A stretch of DNA of 64,000 nucleotides from an uncultured bacterium (GCA_946548895.1 CAMNQF010000006.1:62001-126000), one strand, 5' to 3'. Numbered from the stretch's first letter, positions 25,824-35,470 are shown. A program made the numbers and translations. Notes: generated from the sequence alone by a model not told the origin.

Positions 25824-28619
25824 ATGCTTCAAATCAAACATATTACGAAGCGGTATCAGACGGGAAGCCTGATTCAGCGGGCCTTAGATGATGTCTGTCT
25901 GAGCTTTCGGGACAGCGAATTTGTTTCAATCCTTGGCCCCAGCGGTTCTGGTAAAACCACGTTGCTGAATATCATCGGCGGACTGGATCAATATGATAGT
26001 GGCGAATTAATGATCAACGGCATCTCCACCAAAAAATATAGGGATAAGGACTGGGATTCCTACCGAAACCACACCGTTGGCTTCGTTTTCCAAAGCTACA
26101 ATTTGATTCCTCACCAGTCCATCCTCGCGAATGTGGAGTTGGCGCTGACTATCTCCGGCATCTCTCGCAGGGAGCGCCGCCAAAGGGCAGAGCAGGTGCT
26201 GACTCAGGTGGGGCTGGGGGATCAGCTCCATAAGCGTCCCAATCAAATGTCTGGGGGACAGATGCAGCGAGTGGCCATTGCAAGGGCGTTGGTCAACAAT
26301 CCAAGCATCCTTCTGGCCGACGAGCCCACCGGAGCACTGGACACCGCCACCAGCCTCCAGATCATGGAGCTGCTGCGGGAGGTTTCTAAAGAACGTCTGG
26401 TTGTCATGGTGACTCACAATTCTGAGTTGGCGGAGCGGTATTCCACTCGTATTGTCAAACTGCAGGACGGTAGGATTACGGACGATTCCGCGCCTTATAC
26501 CCCGGAAGTGGGGGAGCTCCCGACACCAAAGTATCAAAGCATGGGCCGGGCTAAAATGTCGCTCCTCACAGCATTGTCGCTCAGCTTTAATAATTTGCGC
26601 ACAAAAAAAGGGCGGACGCTGCTAACATCTATTGCTGGCTCCATTGGCATCATCGGTATTGCATTGATCCTGGCCCTTTCCTCCAGTGTAAACCGCTATA
26701 TCGCAGATATACAGAAGGACACAATGACCTCTTATCCCATCACGATCAGTGCGGAAACCTTTGATATGTCCGGCATGATGGCTGGCGGGCAGCGGATCGG
26801 CGGGCCAAACACGCGATCCGAACTGCGGGATGGCGTACACGCGGATTACCGGGATATTGAACTGAGCGAAACCGTATTCGCCAGTATCATAGAAAATAAC
26901 CTGACAACGTTCAAGAGCTATTTGGACGACCCAAACAGCGAAATCCATCAGTATCTGGGGGAAAATGGATTTGTCTACACCTATGATGCGTGCTTTGATG
27001 TTTATTCTTATGACGCGAACGGAGTGTTGATTAATAGCGGCGCAGATGTTGGGACCTTAATCAGTTCCGGCGGAGGATTCAGCTCCATGCCAGGCGGAAT
27101 CGGAGATATGTCAATGATGATGGGCGGATCTGCTGGGGCCGAGAATTTCTCCGAGCTGATGGCAAGTCCTGACGGCAATATGGTCAGTCATATCGTCACC
27201 GACAGCTATGAAATGCTTTACGGGGCCTGGCCAGAGCATTTTGACGAGGTGGTGTTGGTTCTGGATGAGAATCAGTCCCTTTCTGCCGGCACTCTCTATC
27301 AACTGGGTCTGCTGACAGCGGAGGACTATGAGGAAGCCTCCGAGCAAATCAAAATGGGAGAAGAAGTGACCGCAAAGGACTGGAGCTATGAGGAAATCAG
27401 CGGCCATCGTTTTTATCTTGTTTTGCCCAGCAGTTACTATGCCGAACATGAGAACGGCACGTTTTCCTATATTGGCGATAAGGCTTTGAACGCAGAGCAG
27501 CTTTTGGAGGATGCTCTGGAACTGAAAATCTGCGGTATCGTCAAGCCGCGGGAGGATGCTGCAAACGCCGTCATTTCCACTGCTGTGGCCTATACCTCCC
27601 AGCTGACAGACTATGTGATCCAACAGACAGATGGAAGCGCTGTGGTCCTTGCCCAAGAAGCAAATCAGGAAACCAATGTCCTCACAGGGATGAAATTTGA
27701 GGCGCTGGATGATGCTGAAAAAATTGTGGAAGCCTCCGCCTATATCTCGGCGATGGGCATATCGGATAAGGCATCCCTTTATTCTATGATTTTGTATTAC
27801 AGCTCCGCAGATGCACAGGGAACCGCTCCCGCAGAGCAGCAAAGCGAGCTTCAGTCCATGCAGGGGACAGGCCAGACAGGTACTGCAAATATGGGCAGTG
27901 CAAATATGGATGAAGCCGCTATGGCGCAGGCGTTGGACGTCTGGCTGGCGGAAACGCCGGACAATGAGATCTTGTTGTCCGTTTACAACGAGTATATCGA
28001 CGGGGCCTCATATGCAGACAACATGAAAAAGTTCGGCAAAGTCAGCTATGATGCGCCCGCATCCATCAGCATTTATACCGACAGCTTTGAGGATAAGAAC
28101 GCGGTTTCCGCCTGCATTGAGCGCTATAATGACAGCGCTGACGAGGCTGGCAAGATTACCTATACCGACTATGTGGCCCTATTGACCAGTTCCATTACAT
28201 CAATGGTCGACGTGATCTCGTATGTCTTGATTGCCTTTGTGGCGGTGTCCCTGGTTGTCTCCTGTATTATGATCGGCATCATCACGCACATCTCCGTGAT
28301 GGAGCGGACGAAAGAGATCGGCATCCTCCGGGCGTTGGGAGCATCCAAGCACAATGTTTCCCAGGTATTTAATGCCGAGACATTTATCGTTGGCATCTGT
28401 GCAGGCTTGCTGGGTGTAGGGGTGTCCGCGTTGCTGACAATTCCCATTAATGCCGTACTGGAAAGTCTGCTGGGCATCGAAGCGCTTACGGTAGCCCTGC
28501 CCGCCGTATATGCAGTAGTTTTGGTCGCGTTGAGCGTGGTCATCACCATGATAGGCGGGCTGCTACCTGCGAAAAGGGCGGCAAAACAGGACGCTGTCAT
28601 TGCGCTGCGTACAGAATAG
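25824..28619 (+). CDS. Fused ABC transporter ATPase-permease, MacB/FtsX type
   Basis: 931 residues. The N-terminal 225 residues are a complete ABC ATPase: Walker A GPSGSGKTTLL, Q loop VFQSYN, signature MSGGQMQRVAIARAL, Walker B ILLADEPTGAL and the switch His in MVTHN. The permease half has one membrane helix near 275-295, a large extracellular domain of about 500 residues rich in Met/Gly/Ser, and three helices near the C-terminus with the FtsX pattern (ERTKEIGILRALGASKHNVSQVF). Such proteins drive mechanotransmission, peptide or lipid efflux, or antibiotic resistance. It is divergent from a two-component pair and followed by a DUF6273-like surface protein. Confidence 0.92.
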   Translation: MLQIKHITKRYQTGSLIQRALDDVCLSFRDSEFVSILGPSGSGKTTLLNIIGGLDQYDSGELMINGISTKKYRDKDWDSYRNHTVGFVFQSYNLIPHQSILANVELALTISGISRRERRQRAEQVLTQVGLGDQLHKRPNQMSGGQMQRVAIARALVNNPSILLADEPTGALDTATSLQIMELLREVSKERLVVMVTHNSELAERYSTRIVKLQDGRITDDSAPYTPEVGELPTPKYQSMGRAKMSLLTALSLSFNNLRTKKGRTLLTSIAGSIGIIGIALILALSSSVNRYIADIQKDTMTSYPITISAETFDMSGMMAGGQRIGGPNTRSELRDGVHADYRDIELSETVFASIIENNLTTFKSYLDDPNSEIHQYLGENGFVYTYDACFDVYSYDANGVLINSGADVGTLISSGGGFSSMPGGIGDMSMMMGGSAGAENFSELMASPDGNMVSHIVTDSYEMLYGAWPEHFDEVVLVLDENQSLSAGTLYQLGLLTAEDYEEASEQIKMGEEVTAKDWSYEEISGHRFYLVLPSSYYAEHENGTFSYIGDKALNAEQLLEDALELKICGIVKPREDAANAVISTAVAYTSQLTDYVIQQTDGSAVVLAQEANQETNVLTGMKFEALDDAEKIVEASAYISAMGISDKASLYSMILYYSSADAQGTAPAEQQSELQSMQGTGQTGTANMGSANMDEAAMAQALDVWLAETPDNEILLSVYNEYIDGASYADNMKKFGKVSYDAPASISIYTDSFEDKNAVSACIERYNDSADEAGKITYTDYVALLTSSITSMVDVISYVLIAFVAVSLVVSCIMIGIITHISVMERTKEIGILRALGASKHNVSQVFNAETFIVGICAGLLGVGVSALLTIPINAVLESLLGIEALTVALPAVYAVVLVALSVVITMIGGLLPAKRAAKQDAVIALRTE

Positions 28620-28630
28620 GAGGGATTGTT

Positions 28631-29722
28631 GTGTTGAACTGCTCTTTTGGGAAAAAAGCGATCTGTTGGGCGTCTTTCGCGTCGATGGCGTTCCTGCTCC
28701 TGAGCAGTGCGGTATTTCCGGCTTTTGCGGAAACGGGAAAAGCGGAGATTCATGCGGGGGATGTGGTGTGCTTTGGCACATGCGATGATGCCTGCGGCTT
28801 TGACGGGAAATGGCTGGTTCTGGATACGGAGCATACCAATACCGGCGAGCCGGGTATGTTCCTTGTGGCGCTGAACCTCATTTCGGATGAAAAGGGAGGC
28901 AGCCTCCTGTTTCGCGACATTGGGGACGTATCTGTCTCCTTTGCGGACAGGGGAGACGCCTTTGCGGCGGAACACCCCGGATCGACTGACTATCGGAACA
29001 GCGATATTCAGATCTGGTGTGAAGGCTTTGCACAATCCCACCTGACCCAGGCGGAATACGGTGCGCTCCTCCCTACGCTGAAATCAGATGCAGGCGTTGC
29101 GATTCCAGGCTTTGGAATCCCAATTCCCGGGGTTTCTACCGGCACGGTGGATTTTGACCCGGCTGATGAAATCCTGAACGGCGACAGGTTATTCCTGCTT
29201 TCCGCTGAGGAAATCACGAATCCGCAGTATGGTTTTGTGGATGCCCGTTCCCGTGTTGCCCAGTACAAGGGAACGGAGGAAGGCTACTGGCTCCGTTCCC
29301 CCCATATCCCTACATTTCCGTTGGATGTAGGATTTGTATTCAGCTTCGGAGCGGTGATGGATTTCCCCGTGAACGGAAATTTTGCGTTTGAAATGAATTC
29401 CTATGCCCGTCCGGCCTGCAATCTGGACAGCAGTAAAATCACGGATGCGGAAGTTTTGGCAGTGTGCGGCGAAAAAACGATCTGGCGGCTGAGCTTCCAA
29501 GATGGCGAGCACAACGACCGGGAGTATGATACCAGCCTTCCGATTATCGGCGAGGTTATGGATTTGACGGCGCTGCTGAAAAAGGCGCTGGTGATTACCG
29601 CCTGCGTGTTGATCCTTCTGATTGTTGTCATAGTGGTGGTAATTCGGAAAGTGCTTCGTAAACGGCGAACGAAACGGATGGCAGAGAAAAAACAGGAGGA
29701 AGGATCGATCGGTGGAGAATAA
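28631..29722 (+). CDS. Surface protein with DUF6273-like domain and C-terminal anchor
   Basis: 363 residues, GTG start 12 bases after the transporter stop with AGGAGG between them. An N-terminal signal segment (about 8-35) is followed by an extracellular domain with SDIQIWCEGF-type, GDRLFLLSAEEI and YWLRSPH motifs characteristic of DUF6273, a domain found with other surface modules and thought to bind or process wall components. A single membrane helix (about 318-340) and a basic tail leave the domain outside. It is probably co-transcribed with the ABC transporter. Function unknown. Confidence 0.8.
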   Translation: MLNCSFGKKAICWASFASMAFLLLSSAVFPAFAETGKAEIHAGDVVCFGTCDDACGFDGKWLVLDTEHTNTGEPGMFLVALNLISDEKGGSLLFRDIGDVSVSFADRGDAFAAEHPGSTDYRNSDIQIWCEGFAQSHLTQAEYGALLPTLKSDAGVAIPGFGIPIPGVSTGTVDFDPADEILNGDRLFLLSAEEITNPQYGFVDARSRVAQYKGTEEGYWLRSPHIPTFPLDVGFVFSFGAVMDFPVNGNFAFEMNSYARPACNLDSSKITDAEVLAVCGEKTIWRLSFQDGEHNDREYDTSLPIIGEVMDLTALLKKALVITACVLILLIVVIVVVIRKVLRKRRTKRMAEKKQEEGSIGGE

Positions 29723-29780
29723 CTGGGAATTGTATTGAGAACTGCACAGTCAGGTGGACAGTGAATAATTAAAGAATTTT

Positions 29781-29814
29781 CAACTACCGGCACCTGTTGG
29801 GGTGCCGGTAGTTG
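29781..29814. repeat. 14-bp perfect inverted repeat
   Basis: Stem 29781-29794 with 29801-29814, 6-base loop. There is no T tract on the plus strand; the left flank would give a weak one on the minus strand. It may end the transporter transcript. Confidence 0.65.
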
Positions 29815-29882
29815 CATGAAGAAAAAATCTCCCTATGAAGTAATATGATGAGCTCCCCCCAAAGCACCGAATTTAAGCGATT

Positions 29883-29919
29883 AAAAGAGATAAATGGCTT
29901 CATACCATTTGCCTCTTTT
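29883..29919. terminator. Probable bidirectional terminator
   Basis: AAAAGAG..AAATGG pairs with CCATTT..CTCTTTT around a 7-base loop, with only two unpaired bases per arm. A/T ends suit either strand. It isolates the GH78 gene from the genes before it. Confidence 0.6.
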
Positions 29920-29980
29920 GCTGTTGTAGTGTTGTGGAGTTTAATTTGTCCCTATAGAATATTTTGATTCTCCAACACAA

Positions 29981-30015
29981 AAGGTTATGCCGTAAAATGG
30001 CAAGGCTGTGCGGTT
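29981..30015 (+). promoter_or_regulatory. LytTR operator upstream of the GH78 gene
   Basis: Two direct repeats, AAGGTTATGCCGTA (29981) and AAGGCTGTGCGGTT (30002), start exactly 21 bp apart, the arrangement bound by LytTR regulators. The second repeat starts 40 bases before a perfect TATAAT. A near-identical pair lies at 34715. Confidence 0.75.
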
Positions 30016-30041
30016 GCCCTTTCTTATCATATGACAATATG

Positions 30042-30047
30042 TATAAT
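30042..30047 (+). promoter_or_regulatory. -10 element of the GH78 gene
   Basis: TATAAT, with no recognisable -35 at the 17-bp distance (CTTTCT), as expected for an activator-dependent promoter served by the repeats just upstream. It is 64 bases from the ATG. Confidence 0.65.
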
Positions 30048-30111
30048 TGCTGCAGAATAGGCTGCGAATATTTATATAAAATAGCGCAGGCCGGTTTGAG
30101 GAGGAGAGTAT

Positions 30112-32529
30112 ATGATAAAAAGGGAATGGCTTACACGAGGTACTGCGTTGCTGATCTGCGCTGCCTCTATGTTCTCGTTGCTGGCCGGATGTAACAGTGA
30201 GGATAACATTATACCCGCTCCTTCTGCCTCAGTGGAGGTAGAAAACGTTGTCCCGGACCGGGGCATGGCAGACCGTTCGGATCTTATGTATTTGGATAGC
30301 ATTGAGAGGTATAAAAAGACAGACTGGACCGCCAATTGGATCTGGACCGAAAGCTGCGCAGAGGACAGCTATGTGGCTTTCCGCAAGACCTTCACCCTGG
30401 ATCAGGCCGTCCCCTCTGCTACCGCGTTTATTTCTGCTGTAGACAAGTACGTGCTGTGGGTCAACGGGGAGCTGGCCGTGCTGGACGGTTCGCTGAAGCG
30501 GGGCCCCACTCCTTACGACAGCTACTATGATACAGTGGAGCTCACCAATCTGAAGCAGGGGGAGAACACCATCGCACTGCTGGTGGCTTTCAACGGCCGC
30601 TCCGGGGACGGTTCCATTGTCCCCGTCCTTCTGGACGAGGAGGGGGACGAGTACACCCAGGCGGGGCTGATCTTTGAACTGGATGCCGGGGGCGTGGCCG
30701 TCTGCTCGGATAGCTCCTGGAAGGCCGCCCGGCATAACGGCTACAAGAACCGGGTCACCGCCGGGGCGGATTACCCAGGCTATACCCAGTCCTCCATGCT
30801 GGCGGAACGTAACGTCTACTTTGATGCACGGGACGACCTGGGTGAGTTTATGGCCGAGGGCTACGATGATAGCCAGTGGGAGAACGCCACGCCGATCTCC
30901 AAGGCTGGAGACTTGCCCTTCGGCGACCTCTACTCCGCCATGATCGCACCCATCAAATTTGAAGAAATTACTGACTTTGCCAACTCCACGGACTATGTAG
31001 GCAAGGCGTTGGCCCAAGATACAACCCTGGTGCTGGAATTGCCGGGCAACATCCAATTCACTCCCTATTTCGAGTTGGAGGCTCCGGCGGGCAAAAAGCT
31101 GACCTTCTACACCGACACCTACACCGACAAGCAGGATATGCCCAACTTCAAGGACACCTATGTCACCGCCGAGGGGATCCAGCACTATGAGAATTATCCC
31201 TGGCGCAGCGGCTCCAAGCTCATCATCGAGGCGGAGGCCGGGGTGACCTTTACCCGGCTGGGCTACCGCGCCAGCGGCTTCAACGGGGAGTGGGCGGGGG
31301 CCTTCGTCTCCTCGGATGCCGGGCTGAACCAGCTGTGGCAGGAGTCACTCAACACCCTGGCAATCTGTATGCGGGATACATACATGGACTGCCCCGAGCG
31401 GGAACGGGGTCCCTACATGGGGGATGCCTCCAACCAAATCGACGCGGCGCTATACAGCTATGACCAGGCGGGATTGGATATGACTAAAAAGGCCATCCTG
31501 GCCTGCGTAGCCTGGACGCGGACGGACGGGGCCATTCCCAGCCGCGCCCCCAGCGTGAAACCCCAGGAGATTCCCAATCAGAGCCTGATCTTTGTGACCA
31601 GCGTCTACCACTACTGGCTCCATTCCGGGGACCGGGAAACCGCAGCGGCTTACTGCGGCGCGTTTCTCAACTACCTGAAGCTGGTAGAGATGGAGGATGG
31701 CCTGCCGGTGTACCGGGAGGGCTCCTGGACGTGGAACGACTGGGGCGAGCGCATCGACACCAAGCTGCTCCAGGCGGGCATCTACTATTACGCCCTCAAT
31801 GTGACCAAGGCCATGGCCGATGATCTGGGCATCACCGAGGGGACCGAGTTCCTCACAGAGCGGATGAACTCCATGCAGGAGAACTGGCGGGCCGCCTACT
31901 ACACGGAGGAGGGCTTCAAGAGTTCGGACAGCAAGTACGTGGATGACCGCGCCAACGCCATGCTGGCTCTGTCCGGTTTGGCGGGGGAGGAAGACTATGC
32001 TCTGATCTCTGATGTCATTATGAGTACCTACCAGGCCAGCCCCTTTATCGAGAAGTACGTGCTGGAGGCCCTGTGCGTGATGGGCCGAACCGATTTGGCC
32101 CTCCAGCGGATGCGGGACCGCTATGCCCCTATGCTCAGTGATGAGTATGACACTCTGTGGGAAACCTTCGATGGGGAGACCGGCACCGTCAACCACGGCT
32201 GGACTGCCGCGCCGCTGTACATCCTGTCCAAGTACGCGGCCGGTGTCCGCCCCACCGAGGCGGGGTTCGAGAAATATGAGATTGCTCCCTGCGGTACGCT
32301 GGGCAGCTTTGACTGCACCGTCTGGACTCCCAAGGGGGAGATCGGTGTCAAGCTGGAAACTACAGCGGAAGGCCGGACGATCACCGTGAATGCCATCGAC
32401 GCCGTGGGGACGGTGATTGTGCCAGAGAGTATCGGCATGGACATCACCGTTACTGGCGGGGACTGCTCTGTGGACGGCGGGAGGGTAACCATCGCCCGGG
32501 CCGGAGAGTATGTCATCACCATCCGATAG
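30112..32529 (+). CDS. GH78-like alpha-L-rhamnosidase, lipoprotein
   Basis: 805 residues. A lipoprotein signal ends in LLAGC (Cys27), so the enzyme is tethered outside the membrane. Next comes a jelly-roll domain typical of GH78 (DSYVAFRKTFTLDQAV, YVLWVNGELAVLDG). The (alpha/alpha)6 barrel carries MDCPERERGPYMGDASNQ, equivalent to the conserved DCPxRxE block that holds the general acid of GH78, and TWNDWGE. A C-terminal beta-sandwich (NHGWTAAPLYILSKYAAGV onward) closes it. GH78 enzymes remove rhamnose from pectin or flavonoid glycosides; related enzymes act on other sugars, so specificity stays open. It stands alone behind a LytTR operator and is convergent with the second LytTR pair. Confidence 0.82.
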   Translation: MIKREWLTRGTALLICAASMFSLLAGCNSEDNIIPAPSASVEVENVVPDRGMADRSDLMYLDSIERYKKTDWTANWIWTESCAEDSYVAFRKTFTLDQAVPSATAFISAVDKYVLWVNGELAVLDGSLKRGPTPYDSYYDTVELTNLKQGENTIALLVAFNGRSGDGSIVPVLLDEEGDEYTQAGLIFELDAGGVAVCSDSSWKAARHNGYKNRVTAGADYPGYTQSSMLAERNVYFDARDDLGEFMAEGYDDSQWENATPISKAGDLPFGDLYSAMIAPIKFEEITDFANSTDYVGKALAQDTTLVLELPGNIQFTPYFELEAPAGKKLTFYTDTYTDKQDMPNFKDTYVTAEGIQHYENYPWRSGSKLIIEAEAGVTFTRLGYRASGFNGEWAGAFVSSDAGLNQLWQESLNTLAICMRDTYMDCPERERGPYMGDASNQIDAALYSYDQAGLDMTKKAILACVAWTRTDGAIPSRAPSVKPQEIPNQSLIFVTSVYHYWLHSGDRETAAAYCGAFLNYLKLVEMEDGLPVYREGSWTWNDWGERIDTKLLQAGIYYYALNVTKAMADDLGITEGTEFLTERMNSMQENWRAAYYTEEGFKSSDSKYVDDRANAMLALSGLAGEEDYALISDVIMSTYQASPFIEKYVLEALCVMGRTDLALQRMRDRYAPMLSDEYDTLWETFDGETGTVNHGWTAAPLYILSKYAAGVRPTEAGFEKYEIAPCGTLGSFDCTVWTPKGEIGVKLETTAEGRTITVNAIDAVGTVIVPESIGMDITVTGGDCSVDGGRVTIARAGEYVITIR

Positions 32530-32535
32530 GAGCAC

Positions 32536-32570
32536 AAAAAAGCCGGGACCGCTGAGTGGTTCCGGCTTTC
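32536..32570. terminator. Bidirectional terminator between GH78 and kinase genes
   Basis: A 12-bp stem (32539-32550 with 32558-32569, one G-U pair) begins in an A-run and ends in TTT. It serves the convergent GH78 and histidine-kinase genes. Confidence 0.85.
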
Positions 32571-32573
32571 CTA

Positions 32574-33935
32574 TTATGCGGTTTTATCCCTGTTTCGGCC
32601 AAGGGGGAAGCGAACCGTGAGGAAGAACATATTGTCCACCACTTTGATATCCATCGCACCGCCGTACTGCGCCGCGATATATTGGATGCTTTTCGTGCCG
32701 AAGCCGTGATGGGAGCTGTCTCCCTTGCTGGTGACGGGCAGGCCATGGGCCAGTTCCAAGTCGCCCTGGAAGTAGTTGGACTCCTCAATAACCAGCACGT
32801 CCTCCTCCTCACGGCAGGAGAGGGAGATCACCCGGTCTTCCAAAGGAAGCGGTTTCACGGCCTCGACTGCGTTATCAATAATGTTACCAAACAGGGAGTA
32901 GGTCTGCACTGGTGTGAGAAAATCCAACTTGCTGCCATCAGCCATGCAGGAAAAGGAAATACCGCTTTTTTGGCAGGTCATGGCCTTTTCGCACAGCACC
33001 ACATCCAGCACCTCGTTGCCGGTTTTGATGTTGGCGTCGTAGAACTGGATGGCCTCCCGCAGGGAGGCGGCCTCTTCTCCGGTGAGCTTGTCCTCGATTT
33101 TGTCCAGAATGTGCTTGAGATCATGGCACTTCATGTTGATGACATCCATGTTGGCCTTGACGGACTCAAACTGCGCCCGATCCTGCCGCCAAAGCTGGTG
33201 GAGGATACCAATCTGCTCCTCCTGCTCACTTTGGGAAAAGATGCCTGCGCAGATCGTCAGGATGGTGAAGCTGAAGCCTACATAGAGGATCTTTGTCACA
33301 ACATTGAGCATGGGGCTTTCCCCTTCGTACACCCGGGAGACACAAATCAGGATATTCACCAGCGTCACCGTGGCAATGGACAGGATAATGACATTGCGAG
33401 TGGTGCGCCGGTTGTGAACCAGCCGGTTTTTCGGCGTGAACAGCAAAGCCAGCACGACAATGGACAAGAGATGAAAAACAAAAAAGAGCGCCCAGTCCAG
33501 ATCTGAGATGCCTGCATCTCCCGGATGGAGCAGCGCGAGCGTTTCCCGGTCATTGATCCCCCGCAGATTTTGCAGCAGAGGATAGAGCTTGTTGGTGAAC
33601 TGATAGGCCGCCATACCGGAGCAGAAGGCCAGCAGCATCTCTTCAATATCGTCCCTCCAGCAGAACATGAGCGCGGTAAAGTTCAACACGGTGATGGCGG
33701 AGTAGCACAGCACCCGCACCAGGAGAGAGTCCGCCTCCGTATACCAAATAGCCAGGAGATAACAGACCACCATTCCCTCCAACAAGGTGAGGGCGATTCG
33801 GACGAAGAAAAAGTCCCGCCGTTCAAACCTGCGGGCAAACAGGGCAATGCAGATGTAACACTCCCAGTAGGTCAGCATCAGGTTGACGCTCTGCATGGTG
33901 TACGGCGTGGTAAAAGCCGCAATCAATTCATTCAT
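32574..33935 (-). CDS. Sensor histidine kinase, AgrC/GHKL type (second pair)
   Basis: 453 residues, six to seven membrane helices in the first 220 residues, then the phosphoacceptor region MKCHDLKHILDKI, N box YSLFGNIIDNAVEAV and glycine-rich HHGFGTKSIQYIAAQYGG. It is the same architecture as the kinase at 7.2-8.5 kb but clearly divergent in sequence. It overlaps the LytTR regulator gene by 8 bases. It is likely to sense a sugar, peptide or envelope cue and to control the two operons that carry the shared 21-bp-spaced repeats (inference). Confidence 0.92.
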   Translation of the reverse strand: MNELIAAFTTPYTMQSVNLMLTYWECYICIALFARRFERRDFFFVRIALTLLEGMVVCYLLAIWYTEADSLLVRVLCYSAITVLNFTALMFCWRDDIEEMLLAFCSGMAAYQFTNKLYPLLQNLRGINDRETLALLHPGDAGISDLDWALFFVFHLLSIVVLALLFTPKNRLVHNRRTTRNVIILSIATVTLVNILICVSRVYEGESPMLNVVTKILYVGFSFTILTICAGIFSQSEQEEQIGILHQLWRQDRAQFESVKANMDVINMKCHDLKHILDKIEDKLTGEEAASLREAIQFYDANIKTGNEVLDVVLCEKAMTCQKSGISFSCMADGSKLDFLTPVQTYSLFGNIIDNAVEAVKPLPLEDRVISLSCREEEDVLVIEESNYFQGDLELAHGLPVTSKGDSSHHGFGTKSIQYIAAQYGGAMDIKVVDNMFFLTVRFPLGRNRDKTA

Positions 33936-34638
33936 AGCGCCGTGTCTCCATGAAGCGGACGAAAGCGTCGGTAAACGCTTTCCGTTTTGGATGGCTGATC
34001 TGAAGCGGTTCCCCGCCCACGATCACATTCATGCCGTCAATGCGATCCACGTGGGCCAGATTGACCAGCAGAAAATTATTGCAGCGGACAAAGTCCTGCC
34101 CCGCTAGAGCGGACTCCGCGCTTTTCATGGTCTGGTACTGGCGGTATTCGCCGCTGGCAGTGTGGTAGACGCAGTGGTGCCCCTTGACCTCCACATAGCG
34201 AATGTCCCTGGGTGAGAGACGCACAAAGCTGGTATCTGTACGGACAAGCACGTCAGGGGGCATCACATACTCCAGTCTGGTCAACACCTTGGTGAATTTG
34301 AGTGCAAATTCCGGGTAGGATATCGGCTTGACAATGAAATCGGAGGCGGCCACCTCATAGCCCTGGATGGCGTACTGGCGCATGGTGGTGACAAAGATAA
34401 GAATTACCTTCTCATCCTTTTCCCGCAGGAGTTTGGCCGCGTCCATACCATTGAGCAGGGGCATCATAATATCCATGTATACGATGTGAAATGGTGAGTA
34501 TTTCTCCAAAAAAGTAATGGGTTCATAAAAAATTGAAACGGAGACAGACAATTTGTGGTCAGCGGCGTAGGCTTTGATATGGCCTTCCAGCGCCGCGGCC
34601 TGCTCGCGGTTGTCCTCAACAATAGCGATATCAATCAT
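33928..34638 (-). CDS. LytTR-family response regulator (second pair)
   Basis: 236 residues from the second ATG (MIDIAIVEDN), which sits 9 bases from AAGGAGG; the first ATG is only 3 bases from it. Receiver: EDN pocket, phosphoacceptor Asp in IVYMDIMMPLLNG, KPIS Lys. LytTR domain: SPRDIRYVEVKGHHCVYHT and FVRCNNFLLVNLAHVDRIDG. It is divergent from the lipoprotein-GH3 operon, whose operator lies only about 70 bases upstream of this start and could also control its own gene. Probably the binder of the repeats at 29981 and 34715. Confidence 0.92.
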   Translation of the reverse strand: MIDIAIVEDNREQAAALEGHIKAYAADHKLSVSVSIFYEPITFLEKYSPFHIVYMDIMMPLLNGMDAAKLLREKDEKVILIFVTTMRQYAIQGYEVAASDFIVKPISYPEFALKFTKVLTRLEYVMPPDVLVRTDTSFVRLSPRDIRYVEVKGHHCVYHTASGEYRQYQTMKSAESALAGQDFVRCNNFLLVNLAHVDRIDGMNVIVGGEPLQISHPKRKAFTDAFVRFMETRRYE

Positions 34639-34714
34639 GTCCATCCGCCTCCTTCCGTTTATTTAATATAGCAATTTTAACAAGGAAAGTCAAGATTGGG
34701 TCGCTCGCATTTGT

Positions 34715-34749
34715 AAGGTTGCGCGGCCAGAGACAAAGGTTATGCGGTC
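34715..34749 (+). promoter_or_regulatory. LytTR operator upstream of the lipoprotein-GH3 operon
   Basis: AAGGTTGCGCGGCC (34715) and AAGGTTATGCGGTC (34736) start exactly 21 bp apart. They match the pair before the GH78 gene in sequence, spacing and distance to the start of the gene. The site lies between the divergent regulator gene and the operon it probably controls. Confidence 0.75.
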
Positions 34750-34776
34750 TCCATTGAAAAATTTAGGCACATCAAA

Positions 34777-34782
34777 TAAATT
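34777..34782 (+). promoter_or_regulatory. Candidate -10 element of the lipoprotein-GH3 operon
   Basis: TAAATT begins 41 bases after the start of the second repeat, against 40 for the TATAAT of the GH78 gene. Four of six consensus bases; no clear -35. Confidence 0.4.
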
Positions 34783-34834
34783 GAGGGGGTAAAAAGGGGG
34801 AGGCCCCCGACAAATATATGAGGAGGATATCTCA

Positions 34835-35470
34835 ATGAAAAAGCACACGAAATTGGCAACTCTGTTTCTGGCCATGGCGATGGCTCTGTCCTTGGCTTCT
34901 TGCAGCGGTGGCGGTGGCGGAAGCAGCGCCGGGGGCAAGGTCACCGGCGTTTACCTCAGCCCCGCCAACCTCAGCTACAGCAATATGCGCCCTCAGTATA
35001 ATTATTACCTCACCACTTTTACCCAGCAGGAGATCACCCTGATGGATGACAACACCTACTGCCTGGTGGTGTCCGCTTCCACCTTCTCCGCCCTGGAGTT
35101 GGCTGAGAGCACCAACGATGCCAAGGGCAACGAGCGGGAAAACTCCATCACCAAGTTCTATGGCACCTACACCTCCCAGACCAACGACTTGGACGAGGAT
35201 CTGCTGGACGTGACCCTGTCCGCCCCCACCCGCGTGGTGCGTAGCTTTGACCAGCTCTACTGGGCGGACACCGACAACTGGACCGACGCCATGGGCAAGG
35301 CCGTAGTGCCCGCCGAAGTCGACCAGACCACCGGCGCCCCGGTAGCCAATCCCGATGCCCAGCCCTGGACCGCCCAGCAGTACCTGGACAGTCTGGCCTT
35401 CCCTGAGACCTCTGTGCAGGTCAATGTCAAAACCAGTTCCTTCGATTTCACCGCTGACTTCGTCGGTTGA
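34835..35470 (+). CDS. Small lipoprotein of unknown function
   Basis: 211 residues. Lipobox LASC (Cys23) followed by a Gly/Ser linker. The mature part has an alternating strand pattern (YNYYLTTFTQQEITLMDDNTYCLVVSAS, TKFYGTYTSQTNDLDEDLLDVTLSAP) and may form a beta-barrel or lipocalin-like fold; no named family recognised. It opens the GH3 operon directly behind the LytTR operator, so it may bind the sugar substrate or product at the surface. AGGAGG precedes the ATG. A second, longer lipoprotein with similar wording (YQFWGTYEESGENASML) occurs later in the operon. Confidence 0.75.
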   Translation: MKKHTKLATLFLAMAMALSLASCSGGGGGSSAGGKVTGVYLSPANLSYSNMRPQYNYYLTTFTQQEITLMDDNTYCLVVSASTFSALELAESTNDAKGNERENSITKFYGTYTSQTNDLDEDLLDVTLSAPTRVVRSFDQLYWADTDNWTDAMGKAVVPAEVDQTTGAPVANPDAQPWTAQQYLDSLAFPETSVQVNVKTSSFDFTADFVG

